Source: Pyrus communis
Lineage: Eukaryota > Streptophyta > Magnoliopsida > Rosales > Rosaceae
Reading direction: 5' to 3'
NCBI RefSeq assembly: GCF_963583255.1
Contig: NC_084810.1
Location: forward strand, 11,057,853 to 11,121,852
Length of the DNA: 64,000 nucleotides
The notes under the pieces are model-generated. The model was given only the letters and a program-made list of their open reading frames with translations. It did not search any database and was not told the origin of the DNA. Made by a program: the position numbers and the translations under genes. How positions within the stretch are numbered: position 1 is the stretch's first letter; each line of letters begins with the position of its first letter. Positions 33,736-45,384 of this stretch are shown here, one piece after another.

Positions 33736-35382
33736 CTAGGCTTCTACTTTCTCGACATCTTCAATAAGAAGGGGCTTAGTTGGCTTTCCCAGAAGGTCCG
33801 TGAACTCCTGGAATGGAGATTTGGTGAAGCGTGTCTCTTTCCAGAACTCAGGTGTCAAGAAACCATAAGTCTTCAGGAGGCAATCAAAAGTGGCCTGCGA
33901 TAATTGAAAGAACACTGATTAGATATCATGCACGTAATATGAAATTAAACAATCACTTCAACCAGCCTAGACAACACATCCAAAAAATTGGGTTTGTACC
34001 AAAGGAAACAGCAAATTAAGAATGAACACAATACACAGGAATCAGCTATGTACCATTACTCATGATGACACTCGGTTTACAAGTTCAAGGGGTTTAATTA
34101 TTCTAACACTAAATCACTCATCTGTGCACCATTTGAAAACATTAATTCGGCATCACGAGGTCATCACGTACGAGCAAGTAACATCCTCTATATTAATGAC
34201 TCACAACATGGTATTGACTAGTCCAATCAATAGTTCAAAACATAGATTAAACACACAAAAGCTTGGTAGCCGGGATGTTATCTCATTCATACATAATGTA
34301 TGCAAACGAATAGAAGATATCCTCCAAAACACATTCAAACCATCAATAAATCAAACTAGTGAAGGTAAAAGATATTTGCATTCTTGTGTCTTGTATCGTT
34401 GCCGACATGTAGAAAACATAAAATCATATCCCAATATGTATCACTTCACTAAATGTATTGCGGAAAGTGTTTCACCAAAGATTTTCAACTTTTGCACATT
34501 TTAAACAATACAAATAGTTGCAACGGGCGGAGATTGCAAATCTTCACAAGTACAACTTTACGGGTATAAACAGCCAACACCCCTCAACAAGCCTAATTCT
34601 CAGATCAACCATTTGGAAAAAAAGTGTCAAACATTTCCAATTAGCACAATGATATATATCAATCAATGCAAACAATATCAAATAAATAATTGAGAGTTTC
34701 AAAAGAAATATACCTTGACGAAATTGCCAAGGGTCTTGGTGGAACCACGGGATGAAGTGAAGACATCATCAATACCAGCAAACTGCAACACCTTCTTGGG
34801 TACACGGGCAGCCACAATCCCAGAACCACGGGGGGCGGGCACCATCCTGACCGTGACCGACCCACACTTCCCGGTCACCTTACACGGCACTGTATGGGGC
34901 TTCCCAATCTTGTTGCCCCAGTAACCTCTCCTCACTGGAATCACGGACAGCTTAGCCAATATAATGGCGCCGCGAATCGCAGTGGCCACCTCCTTGCTGC
35001 ACTTCACGCCGAGCCCTACGTGCCCGTTGGTGTCTCCGACCACCACAAAGGCCTTGAACCGGGTTCGCTGACCGGCCCGGGTCTGCTTCTGGACGGGCAT
35101 AATCTTCATGACCTCATCCTTGAGACTGCCGGGGGTGACGAGAGTGTCGATGATCTGGTGCTCCTTGATGGGAAGGGAGTGGAGGTAGATCTGCTCCAGG
35201 CTGCGGATCTTGCCTTCCTTCACGAGGCGGCCGAGCTTGGTCACTGGGACCCACTTCTCTTCCTCTTCGCGGCGCCCTGGTCGGCGTCCGCGTCCGCGTC
35301 CACCACGGTCACCGCGTCCACCGCGGTCACCGAACCCGCGACCGAATCCGCCGCGGCCTCTCTCAGCTGGTCTCTCTGCCAT
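33736..35382 (-). CDS. RPS2: 40S ribosomal protein S2 (uS5), two exons
   Basis: Structural protein of the small cytosolic ribosomal subunit, near the decoding site. Exon 1 is 35382-34714 and exon 2 is 33894-33736, separated by an 819 bp intron (34713-33895) with GTATAT donor and CGCAG acceptor. The product is 275 residues, the usual plant length. It begins [17 protein letters not shown], an RGG-rich N-terminus (to about residue 37), followed by the S5 N-terminal RNA-binding domain ([11 protein letters not shown] to GVKCSKEV) and the S5 C-terminal domain ([15 protein letters not shown]). Exon 2 encodes [18 protein letters not shown] and ends at TAG. All of it is intact. Start chosen at the first ATG after the TATA box. 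Confidence 0.96.
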
Positions 35383-35481
35383 GATTGAGGGTTTTGGGTT
35401 GTGAGAATTGAGGGGAGGGGGAGAGGAGAGTAAGCAAACGGCTGGAGTGAGGGTTTGGGGTTGCGGAGAAATTGTATCTTT

Positions 35482-35516
35482 GTTTATATAGATCCTAGGG
35501 TTAGGGTTAGGGTTTT
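35482..35516 (-). promoter_or_regulatory. TATA box and telo-box repeat of RPS2
   Basis: On the minus strand the TATA box TATATAAAC (35490-35482) lies about 100 bases from the ATG. Directly upstream is AAAACCCTAACCCTAACCCTA (35514-35494), a telo-box, common in plant ribosomal protein and translation-factor promoters. Confidence 0.75.
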
Positions 35517-35634
35517 GCGGGTTTGTAGATGGAATTCTTGGTCTGCTGGAGGTTTCGTTATTTTTTTTGTTTAGACTGGCCCTCGGGCTATGTTATCGGA
35601 ATGGATGCGTTGTTCCATTTCTAGTCGAAACAAT

Positions 35635-35647
35635 GGCCCACGGCCCA
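35635..35647 (-). promoter_or_regulatory. Paired site II elements of RPS2 promoter
   Basis: The minus strand reads TGGGCCGTGGGCC: two TGGGCY site II motifs about 120 bases upstream of the telo-box. Site II plus telo-box is the usual arrangement that drives ribosomal protein genes in dividing cells, through TCP-type factors. Confidence 0.7.
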
Positions 35648-36896
35648 TAACTAAACAAATACCCAACTAGCTCAAGGGCCACTCTTTTTTTTTTTATTTG
35701 TCCAAAAAGAATGTTTCAATCATAAATGGAACAATGGATGTTTACTTAACAGAAATGGAAATGGAAACGTAAATGAATTGAAAAACTTAACAATAAAAGT
35801 AAGGAAAGATAATCACAACAACTGATTCCCTCCCTTAGTCGATTTGATCCTTGAGATTTGTAAATATAGTAACCCCATAAATTTTTGGAAATTTTAAAAA
35901 TCATTTGTTTTTTTTTTTTTTTTTGAGATTTAATCAATTGAATGAATCTCATTGTGAGACTTAGTTTATTTTCTCTCTTTTAGTGCAGATAACATCGTTT
36001 TTTCAGAGGAAAAAAAAAAACCCGTACAAATGGAAGGAGTGCAATTAAACGGGCATCAATAAAAACCTTATAGGGGATTTCAACCTGATCAAAAGGAAAA
36101 AGAGCATCATGCACCAAAATATTACATAGTTATACTATCCTCCAGAGAAGGTCTAAGATTACAATTTTTAATTTAAAAAATGATAAAGATGACATGGAAT
36201 AAAGTAATACTAAAATGCTAAGGTGTAAAAAGTCAAAGAATTTTGATCAAAAAAAATGAAAAACAATAAAATTTCAATCTAACAATTAAATTGGCTAGGA
36301 ACTAGAACCAAAATGATTCCTTATTTTTCATATGAGTTATTTGGCAAGCCATGGTCTAACCGAGCTGGGTTAGTGAGTTTTTTTCTTTTACTATACTTGT
36401 AACGTTTGTCTCAAGTTGTTTGTACGTGAAGTTTATTTTTTCACATATATATTCACACAATGGACATTAACTCTCCTCCATTATTTTATTCCGCTTGACT
36501 GAATAAATAAACAAATAAATAAAAAAGATAGAAAAAAAAAATTTAATAGTGAAAATGACCACCAAAAGAAAGAAAGCTTGTCCATTATCCGAAGTAATAA
36601 GATGGAATGTGAACTTATAAACTCCTGAAATTTTATATGTCAACAAATGAATTTGGTTAAGAGGTAGATTTCAAATTGAAGTTTAAACTGAAGATAGGAT
36701 TTGTATAACTTATCTCTCAATTTGTGGTTTTGCCATTGACTTCTTGATGTCGATCAATTATTTTTTTCATTGGGTTGACAAATGGTTTTGCTCTTTATTG
36801 AGATGCAAAAATTGACGGAGTTAGCGGCAAGGCCAATTATGCGATACGCAGTGGAATTGAAGAAATTTAGGATCTATTTGTCTGCACGTTCATAGA
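35648..36896. other. AT-rich intergenic DNA
   Basis: No gene or bounded element. It includes T runs at 35685-35695 and 35908-35924 and A-rich tracts near 36010 and 36530. Short open frames are not supported. Confidence 0.5.
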
Positions 36897-37314
36897 TTAT
36901 TTGACACATCCCGACTCGGAAAGTCTATTTGGACTCTAAATTGAGCTGTATTGGCCAACACCTGGAAGGTGACGAAGCCATAAAATATGATAGTGTATAA
37001 TGTAAATAAATTTGAACCTAAAAGTGTCTAAATACCAGAGTGCGCTATGAGTGGGAGCAAACCCATTTCACACGCAATGTCAAAGCATAAGTAAAGTACA
37101 GTAGTGTGGGTAAGAATCATACCCTTAAAAGGAGCCACCAATACAAAGATTAGCCATAGATCCTCTTCGATACGAACTCAGCAGTTATAATCTGGAATGG
37201 TACAAAACAGAAAGTGTGAGTAAGCAATAAAACTAAGCTTCCCAAAACTATTATCTTTCTAACAGTAATAACCCCTCACTATAAATCCCTTATCGTTTAC
37301 TATAGGACAATACT

Positions 37315-37352
<38 letters not shown>

Positions 37353-39673
37353 CTATATATCCACCCATGCTCAAGAATGGCCAAAACCACGGGTATGCCA
37401 TGTCCATCAACTTTACAATGCATTAACAAGTAGGCCAAATGAACTTAATCAATATAAAATTATATATCAGCCGGAATCACCTAACGTGACTTGTACGACT
37501 GTACTCATATCTCATCAATCAATGCTAGCATATAAGTCAGGAGTGACCTCTAGTGACTTGTACGACTTATCTTATATCTCATCAATCAATGCTAGCCTAT
37601 AAGTCGGGAGTCAACTCTAGTGACCTGTACGACTTATCTATAGCTCATCCACATGCTAGCCAATAGCTCATCAACATGCTAGCCAATAGCTTGATAACAT
37701 GCTAGCCAAAGCTCCATAACATGCTTGCCAATAACTCCATAACATGCTAGGCAATAGCTCATCAACATGCTAGCCAAGAAATATCTCATCAATATGCTAG
37801 CCAATCAATATCTCATCAATGAAGTCTTGCACACGAGTCGGAATCACCTACAGTGGTTTGTACGACAGGCTAGGTGTAACTAAATACGCTCAAGTGCTAC
37901 GATCACGTGAAGGTTGTGCGAAGTATCGCAAGTCACCTACGAGCCAGAACCATCTAAAGTGGTCTGTACAATAAGCTGGCACCTACCTTGGAATCCAAGG
38001 CGCACGTAAGGTGCGGGAGGTGAACGATCATGTGAAGGCTAGGCCCTGGCCTCGGGCGGAGCACTAACACGGGGGTGCAGGACAATGAATTCTACTCACA
38101 TCCATTTATCACTAATTACCATTCAATCATACCAACATTATATACTCACCTGAACTTACCTTGACATCCACATTGGTGTGCAACACTGTGCAAGGTTGTA
38201 CTAAATCACATACTAAAATGTAAACTAATTATGGCAAGGCATTTATAAATCATAAACCACAACTTCTCATTTCCTCACACATTGATTTATAACCAACATT
38301 TATTCACCCAAAACATAAGGTTAAATCTCATGTTTTTCACCAGATTCCTTCGCATTGGTCATTACCCAAACAAAGCTTTTGTCTCCATTATTTAATCTCA
38401 CTTATTGTATGGTTGCATCTAACGTCTCGTTAGACTGCCTACATACCTTAAATAGGGATCAAGTCATTCGTAGTTCGCATTAGTACTTCAAGCATTCACA
38501 TTAATTATATAAAGGTAATATACCTAAATCAATTTAAAAGTGTCGATGGAACTATCAATAATATGTACGATAAAAAAGGAAAAGATCCACTCACCTAAAG
38601 TCTATGCTATGATTCTATAGCGCACGCATCGAGGCGTCCCAAATGATTGGCGTCTGTGACCAATTATCGAATCACATCTCAGAACTCTTATCAATATAAT
38701 ATGTAATTCACGTAAAACACATCCTCAAGGGCATTCTAAAATAGTTCGAGACCCATTGACCACAAGTCAACCGTCGATTAAAGATCGACGGTAGGGTCTA
38801 CAACCCTGTATAACTCGACCCGGAAGATCCGCATATCATATTTCCAATCCGCAACTCCCAAATATCTACAATATGCTTCTAGAATAACATATTAAAATTT
38901 CATTACGATCCAACGGTCAGATCTCCGCCAATTGCCCAAAATCAGGTGGCGGTTAACATTTATTTTACTAACTTACAAATCCAATTCGGGAAGATCCGTA
39001 CGTCGGATTCCCGATCCATAAATTCCTATGATCTTTAAATATTATGTATTATAATGTATCCAAGTTTGGTGACGATCCAACGGTCGGATCGTCGATTCAT
39101 ATTTTTATCAACTAACATATCGTAACGAATTTAGGTTCCAATGATCAACCTACATCATCCAAATATCAAAACTGACTTCAAGACATTCGACATAGCGTAA
39201 AAATAGCATTGGCAGCTCACTGGCCACGCGCCGCCGTGGGTGGCGGTCGGCCGTCCCGACTAGCCGGAAAATCCAATTATTTCCAAAAATTCTCAAACTG
39301 CACAGAAATGAAGATCTCAGTGAGTGGAACAACTTTCATACCTGCCACGAAGTCCAAAAAAGGACGGAAGATTGTCACTTTTTCCCATAAAGCCGGCGGT
39401 GACTAAAACTTCTCGACGTCGACCAACAGGGTCAAGGTTGGTTGGAATTTGCTCCTCGGATGATGGGCTACAAAGGCCATGTGGTGGCATTGGTCATCGC
39501 TTTGTCGTTTTGCCGGAAAATCAAAAAGGGTGGCTGGGGCACCTTGAGAACCATCAACTTTCGTGGCCTTAAACCGCCACATACAGAGGTTAAGCAAAGT
39601 GGTTCTTGGGTGGATTTTATAGAAGGAAATGAGAGCTTCAAGATGGTGGTGGTGGTGTTGAAAAACTCCATCG

Positions 39674-41929
39674 GAGTTTGATGCGAGCATTATATGCATA
39701 CAAATTAAACCCTATTTGTGACAATTGTAGTAATGATGTAAGTAGGGATCGTTCTAACCGGGGATTAACTAGGGATGCTAAATACTTGACTCAAATAAAT
39801 AAAACTAAGTTTTAAAACATTTAACTTACTTAACAAGAATTCAAAACAAGTACACAAGACTCCAAATACTTAAAACACGAAAATAAAACAAATACGAATG
39901 ATTAAGACTCAAAGAAATATGGGGGAAATGTGTTTGGGCAAGATTAAATTAAATGGAAAGATTATAATTAAAGGCAAAACGTAAATACAAAGGTGATAAA
40001 AATATGGATGATGGAATAGCCAAGGGGTTCTTCTCCACACATGTTACACTTGCATACAATATTGATTCTCAGTTGGTCTTTCGATAAGTTGTGAAACTCA
40101 ATGCTCCAAGTTAATTAGGTCCGCTTAAATTAACTTTCAGATTTCCCTAAATTCATTGGATTGAATGGAATACGCATTACAACCAAATTATTCTTAATCA
40201 AAGTCCCTAACTATGGAATACGCATGATAGAGACATTCAACAAAGATCATTAAGTTCAATGAAAATTATAAGTGTTGACGAGGCATTCGTTACTATGGAA
40301 TACGCATGAAACTTATGCCAAGAATTCGTTTAACGCGGTTGTTTATAAGCAACCTCCACTACTTGTGAATATAAGTTCATAACAATTAGGTGAAACTCAC
40401 TTATATTCTAGCGTCATATTCATGCATGAAAATTAAGCTTGCAATCTCAATGAACATACATAAATACGTTATCAATCAAACAGTTAAACGAATTGAATCC
40501 ACAACTTATGAAATTCCAACCAAAAGTAATCAATTCATATTGTAAACATAAACATGTATTTTGAATCACCCCCTAGCTAAAGGGGGGTTTAGTTCCTCAT
40601 AACTTTGAAATCAAAGAAACACCTAAACATTCCAACAACTCAAACTTGAATTGTATGAACGTTTAAGCACTCTTCTCTTCCATTACAAAACAAAGAAAAT
40701 TGAATTTAAACATTGAAATCAAAGAAACACCTAAACATTCCAACAACTCAAATTTGAATTGTATGAACGTTTAGGCACTCTTCTCTTCTTCGTTGTTGTA
40801 GCACAAGGTCTAAGGTGAGTTTTTGGGGGATGAGGAGTGGTTGGAATGAAGAGAAAATATGCAGAAAATGAAGGGATATGCACGGCAAGAATGGAGGTGT
40901 TTGTGGTGTGTTGTGTATGAAAATGAGATGTGAATTGAATGGGGAATGAATGAATGAATGCAAGGGTATTTATAGGAGTAGTGGAGGGAACATATGGCTA
41001 TGTCATTTGTAGGTGAAGTAGGTGAATGTTGTAGGTGAAGTAGGTGGATGTTGTAGGTGAGTAGGTGGATGTTGTAGGTGAAATAGGTGGATGTTGTAGG
41101 TGAAGTAGGTGGATGTTGTAGGTGAGTAGGTGGATGTTGTAGGTGAGTAGGTGGATGTTTGTGGTGTGTTGTGTATGAAAATGAGATGTGAATTGAATGG
41201 GGAATGAATGAATGAATGCAAGGGTATTTATAGGAGTAGTGGAGGGAACATATGGCTATGTCATTTGTAGGTGAAGTAGGTGAATGTTGTAGGTGAAGTA
41301 GGTGGATGTTGTAGGTGAGTAGGTGGATGTTGTAGGTGAAATAGGTGGATGTTGTAGGTGAAGTAGGTGGATGTTGTAGGTGAAGTAGGTGGATGTTGTA
41401 GGTGAGTATGAGTGATAAGTGATAAGTGTATGATATGTTAAGTGATAAGTGAATGATTATGATAAGTGATAAATGAATGTATGATATGATAAGTGGTGAA
41501 TGATATGTGGTGAATGATAAGTGGTAGTGTTTAAGTATTTAAAATAGGGAACAAAGCCCTTCCTTGCATGGCAAGGAAGGGAGACACAAGGAAACACACG
41601 ACAATGTCCTAAGGTTGCTAGGAATGTTGTTTTTGTGTTCTAAAATGCGTAGGAGTTTTCAATGATGCTCAAACATGAGGTCTTTTTAGGATTTAACTTT
41701 CCTACTTCAAGTCTTCAATTTCGTCCAAACTTTGGCTCCATGGATAAGTTATCCAATCCATGCCCAAAAATGCTCCAAATAGCCTCAAAATGCACTTTCT
41801 TGCTCCCTAAGCCCTTAGAACCTGAAAACACACAAAAGAAGCATAAAGAACTAAAATAACTAAAGAAACATAACGTAAATGTACGAGAACAAGCCATTTA
41901 AGTCGCATGAATATGCTCCTATCAGAGTT
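39674..41929 (-). mobile_element. Nested solo LTR with GAGTT duplication
   Basis: The element 39679-41924 (2246 bp) reads TGATGCGAGCATTATATGC...ATATGCTCCTATCA and is flanked by GAGTT (39674-39678, 41925-41929). It has no coding content. A minus-strand promoter is suggested by CTATAAATACCC (about 40969-40980), which occurs twice because of an internal duplication. It therefore reads TGATAGGAGC... on the minus strand. It lies inside, and is younger than, the outer LTR. Confidence 0.82.
40901..41405 (-). repeat. 258 bp duplication and 21-22 bp minisatellite inside the nested LTR
   Basis: Two units of 258 bp start with ttgtggtgtgttgtgtatga at 40901 and 41159. Within each, a 21-22 bp motif (gtaggtgaagtaggtggatgtt and a one-base-shorter form) repeats about six times. 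Each unit also includes (GAAT)n and one TATA box. Confidence 0.85.
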
Positions 41930-42351
41930 GGCCAGAATCGGCCTTGGAAGATGGGTGGTCGTGGAGGTGTACGAACGGAAAACCCACGAGATAAGCTCCC
42001 AACTTTTCCCTTTTTTTTTTTTTTTTTTTTTTTTTTCTCTTTCTGATTTCTGATTGGGCTGCTGCCATTTTCTTATTTTTCATCTAATTGGTCATTCTTA
42101 ATCTTTTAACTAACTCTCAATAACCAACTTCAAACGTCCATAACTATACCGTTATAACCTAGACTCGCAAACGGCTTTCGCCTATGCATTCGCACCAACG
42201 AATACTATGAGGATATGCGAAAGAATAAGTCATACGTCTGTCTAAACGATGATCAACGTTAGTCAAAATCTTTGCCTCTAGGGCATTTTTGTAAATTCAC
42301 GCTTTTAAAATGAATAAAAACGTAAAATTTGGAACGGGTTGTCACATTATT

Positions 42352-42616
42352 GCTATAATTAAGTCTGTTACAACCCATCCATAATTTTATTTTATTTAAA
42401 AAAAATATATATAAAACGATCAAAATGCCCTTAGAGGGTATGTGTCAACTTTCATTGACTTATTAGTCAGGACACGTGTGACATATTAATTAGTATATTC
42501 TAACAGCACTCGTTATTAGGAACAACTGATCATAAGCGTAGCAAAAATTAGAACTAGAAGAAAGATTTTACGAAACACGTATAAATCATTTTATTTAAAG
42601 TAGTAGAAAAGATATA
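42352..42616. other. Repeat-derived flank
   Basis: No gene. Text such as caaaatgcccttagagggta suggests LTR-derived sequence into which the Mutator-like element inserted, but the borders are not seen. Confidence 0.35.
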
Positions 42617-43888
42617 AAATATTAAGGGTAAATATCAGTTTACTTCAAGTTTCGTGATTTTCAACATTTGACACATGAAGTTTTTTTCGTTCCAGAGTCA
42701 TACCTAAAGTGTTAATTTTGGGACAATCTCATACATATATTAGTTTAACTGTTAAATCAGCATTTAACTGATGACTTGATGTCATGTGGACAATGAATGG
42801 ACGCCACGTGTCAATATGGGGTCCACGTGAATATTAACAAATTAAAAAAATTAAAAAAAAATTCTGGGCACCTACCTATTCCCCCTCACTTCTTCTCTCT
42901 CCCTTCTCTCCTCTACACCCACCCATCTCAAATCAAACCACAAAAAAAATCACAAATTTCCCCCCAAATTTTCTTACCATCCAAACACCCTATGCACCCT
43001 CTCTCTCTCCTGGGTTTTTTTTGTATCCCTTATATCCCACATTTTTCTTGCGCTTTCCCTAAAAATTTTTGATCTTCAAATCTTCAACATGAGGCAATAG
43101 AAAGGTATGCCGCCTTATTGGGACCCACCAACTCCGTTCGTCTAGAGCTTCCAAAGGATTCAAATCGTAGTTGATTCAGAGAAGGAGATCTCTGTGATGA
43201 ACAATGATTTCAGATTGGATGGAAAATCGGATGCCATTAGAGAGGCCGAGGAAGCTAGAGTTAGGGTTTCCGAAGGCGGCGTCGGTAAGGATAGAGCTAG
43301 GGTTTCACCAATGGAGCTCGATTCGAGAAGTGAGGCTGGCAGAAGATCTAAGGAGGATAGGGCTAGGGTTAGTATGGGGAGTGAAGTTGGAAATGTAGAT
43401 AAAGTGATGGAATCAAATGGTTTTGGAAGCATGGTGGCAGAGTGAAGGGTCTCTCGGGTTTCACAAGGTTGGAGAGAGAGAGGGCGGATGGGTGGGTGTG
43501 CGGGGAGGGTAAGTGCAGAGGAGAGAAGGAAGGGAATTAGGGGAATGGGTGGGTGCGCGGGGAGGATGGGTGCATGGAAGAGAAGGGAGCGAGAAGGAGG
43601 AAAGGGGTCGGGAAGGAGGGGGAATGGGTGGGTTCCTAAAATTTTTTTTTTAATTTTTAAATTTTTTTAATATTCAGCCCCATATTGACACATAGTGCCT
43701 AGTCATTGTTTATGTGGGCGCCACGTCATCAGTTAATGGTTGATTTAACAATTAAATTAACAGATGTATGAGACTGTTCCAAAATTAACACTTTAGGTAT
43801 GATTTTGGAACGAAAAAAAACTTTATGTATCAAATGTTGAAAATCACGGAACTTAAGGGTACTAAACTGATATTTAGCCAAATATTAA
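42617..43888. mobile_element. Mutator-like element, long TIRs, 9 bp TSD
   Basis: The element 42626-43879 (1254 bp) is flanked by AAATATTAA at 42617-42625 and 43880-43888, an exact 9 bp duplication. The terminal inverted repeats are about 205 bases (42626-42832 and 43674-43879) and start GGGTAAATATCAGTTTA and GGCTAAATATCAGTTTA; they are roughly 85 percent alike by eye. It has no transposase, so it is non-autonomous. The roughly 840 bp interior differs from the TIRs and is G- or C-rich in places, as expected when host sequence is captured (Pack-MULE). Confidence 0.88.
43150..43445 (+). pseudogene. Possible captured coding segment inside the Mutator-like element
   Basis: An open frame with ATG at 43194 encodes about 83 hydrophilic residues (MNNDFRLDGKSDAIREAEEA at its start), ending at TGA 43443-43445. 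The frame stays open upstream to about 43150. It is rich in E, R and S with repeated ARVS words. It could be a fragment of a host gene carried by the element, or a chance open frame. I do not recognise a donor gene. Confidence 0.3.
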
Positions 43889-45079
43889 TGATAGAATAAA
43901 ATAAGAAAAAGAAAGAAGAAAAGAGGAGGAGGAGGAGGAGTTGGGGCGGGGGGTGGTGTGGTGGGGGGAAGATCGGGAAGAAAGGAGAGAAGGTTATAGG
44001 GGAAAAGCGGGGAAAGAACCATTTCTTCTTCTTCCTCCTTCACTCACGGGATCCCTTACAAACTATTTTCATCATAATTTCCTCATACGATAACGAAATC
44101 ACATGAGGTCGGAAGCTATAGTTTCGTAGCGAAGCCGTCTTCAATCTTACCGTACCCACCCTTTGAAAACCAACCATTGTATAAAGAAAACGAGGTCCAA
44201 ACATATTGACGTGTTCCGGCGACTTTTCTCTGATTTCGGGCAATGCCGATGGAATCTGGCCTCGACCCAAGTGAAAATAATGATTCTCCCTTGTGGGCTC
44301 TCCTCTAGCGTAAGTATTTTCCCAAGGTTTTAACTTTTAGTTTTGGTTTCGAATTTGAATTCGATATTTTGTATGCATATTTGAGATGATGCTTGTTGTA
44401 TTGTTTAGGAGTTGAATCGGAACCGGGTAGTCATGATCGGTTGCATATATAGGGAAGAACATTGAAATCCTAACCTCAATTCGGTTCTCTTTAGAAATTG
44501 AAGGGTTGGGTTTGTTTTATAACTATTAATGTTATTCCATAATCAAGGCCAGATACAGTTTTTAATAGTTATTCCGATTACATGGATGTAGGAATGTCTT
44601 GCACTGACGAACTACGATTCTTCGACTTAATCCTTCGACTTAATCCTATTAGTAGTAATAGGAGTTTATTGAACTGACGAACTACGATTCTTCGACTTAA
44701 TCCTTTCGTGCGAACAGAGTAAGAGAGTAATGAATTTGAGGTCCAAAACAAAGAATGAGCCACAAGATTGTAGTTTCTAATCTATCCGCCTTTGGCAATT
44801 ACAACAAATCCAATCCAATCTTGTGGCTGCAAGAACTTTTCTGTCAGCTTCTTGCTTTGTCTCAGTATTTTCGACAATTGCAGACATGGCACAATGCGAA
44901 GTTTCAACCTTCGTATCTTTCACTCATTGGTACGGCTTTGTTGTTACTTGATATAGTAGACAATCCCTGTTTCTATGATTAAACCTGTTCAGAAGAAAGT
45001 GAAAGATAGAGAAAATAAATAAATTCAAAAATCTTGGTGGCTCAAGTTCTAAATCTTGGTGGCTTGAAAATCAGATTCG
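43889..45079. other. Intergenic, LTR-like and low-complexity DNA
   Basis: 43920-44010 is purine-rich (GGA)n and G-rich. 44080-44260 has LTR-like wording (cggaagctatagtttcgtagcg). 44598-44632 and 44675-44709 are copies of tgacgaactacgattcttcg. No gene is supported. Confidence 0.4.
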
Positions 45080-45095
45080 TAGCTTGGGTTTCATT

Positions 45096-45310
45096 GCTGT
45101 TTCTCTATCAACAAGGGCAAGGTTGCCATGATCACCAATTTTCAAAGTTGCTTTTGATGAATTCCAATGCGGTTTTTTCTTTGCTTTTTTTGGTACCATA
45201 TTCCCAAGTACCACCCTGAAATCCTTCCCGACTTGAACAACCCCAACTCGAAAACACCATTGGCGGAGACTAGGGTTTCATGGTTTTGGAGAAATTCATT
45301 TCGGGACAAG
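45096..45310 (-). pseudogene. G-type lectin S-receptor-like kinase fragment
   Basis: On the minus strand 45303-45175 encodes NEFLQNHETLVSANGVFELG followed by LFKSGRISGWYLGIWYQKK, the start of the bulb-type (B) lectin domain of S-receptor-like kinases. After a deletion and frameshift, 45147-45096 encodes LKIGDHGNLALVDRET, a later part of the same domain. Signal peptide, SLG, PAN, transmembrane and kinase parts are not found nearby. This is a short gene relic, probably from duplication or capture. Confidence 0.72.
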
Positions 45311-45384
45311 GTCTCTTTAGAGGTTGCAGTTGGGAAAGTAAAGCGAGGCATAGAATAGTGTAATAACATTTGAGAAGCTTTCAT

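Larger units (their letters stand above)
36897..42351 (-). mobile_element. Solo LTR (TTATT duplication) split by a nested LTR
   Basis: The outer element 36902-42346 reads TGACACATCCCGAC...GGGTTGTCACA on + and is flanked by TTATT (36897-36901, 42347-42351). Removing the nested LTR and its duplication leaves about 3.2 kb. It shares with 1124-3262 the cacctaaagtggtctgtac-type, gtgcgggaggtgaac and actaacacgggggtgcag blocks. 37490-37810 holds a degenerate array of catgctagccaatagctc words. 38900-39100 holds the palindromic gatccaacggtcggatcgt module, in reverse orientation relative to 21817-23284. 37316-37352 is an (AC)n(AT)n microsatellite. No pol genes. Confidence 0.8.

Noticed and set aside
33895..34713. 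Possible box C/D snoRNA in the RPS2 intron (GTGATGA near 34165 and CTGA near 34041 on the minus strand)
   Set aside because: The boxes are about 125 bases apart with no convincing terminal stem or internal boxes. Frames at 33831-34504 (+) are intronic.
34715..35404. Plus-strand frames of 64-164 codons opposite RPS2
   Set aside because: Shadow frames caused by the GC-rich coding sequence of RPS2 on the minus strand.
37490..37830. Short regularly spaced words (catgctagccaatagctc) as a CRISPR-like array
   Set aside because: Units are degenerate and spacers have no constant length; this is a decayed tandem repeat inside an LTR of a plant genome.
40748..41221. Two minus-strand frames starting with the same peptide
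   Set aside because: They arise from the 258 bp duplication and minisatellite within the nested LTR.
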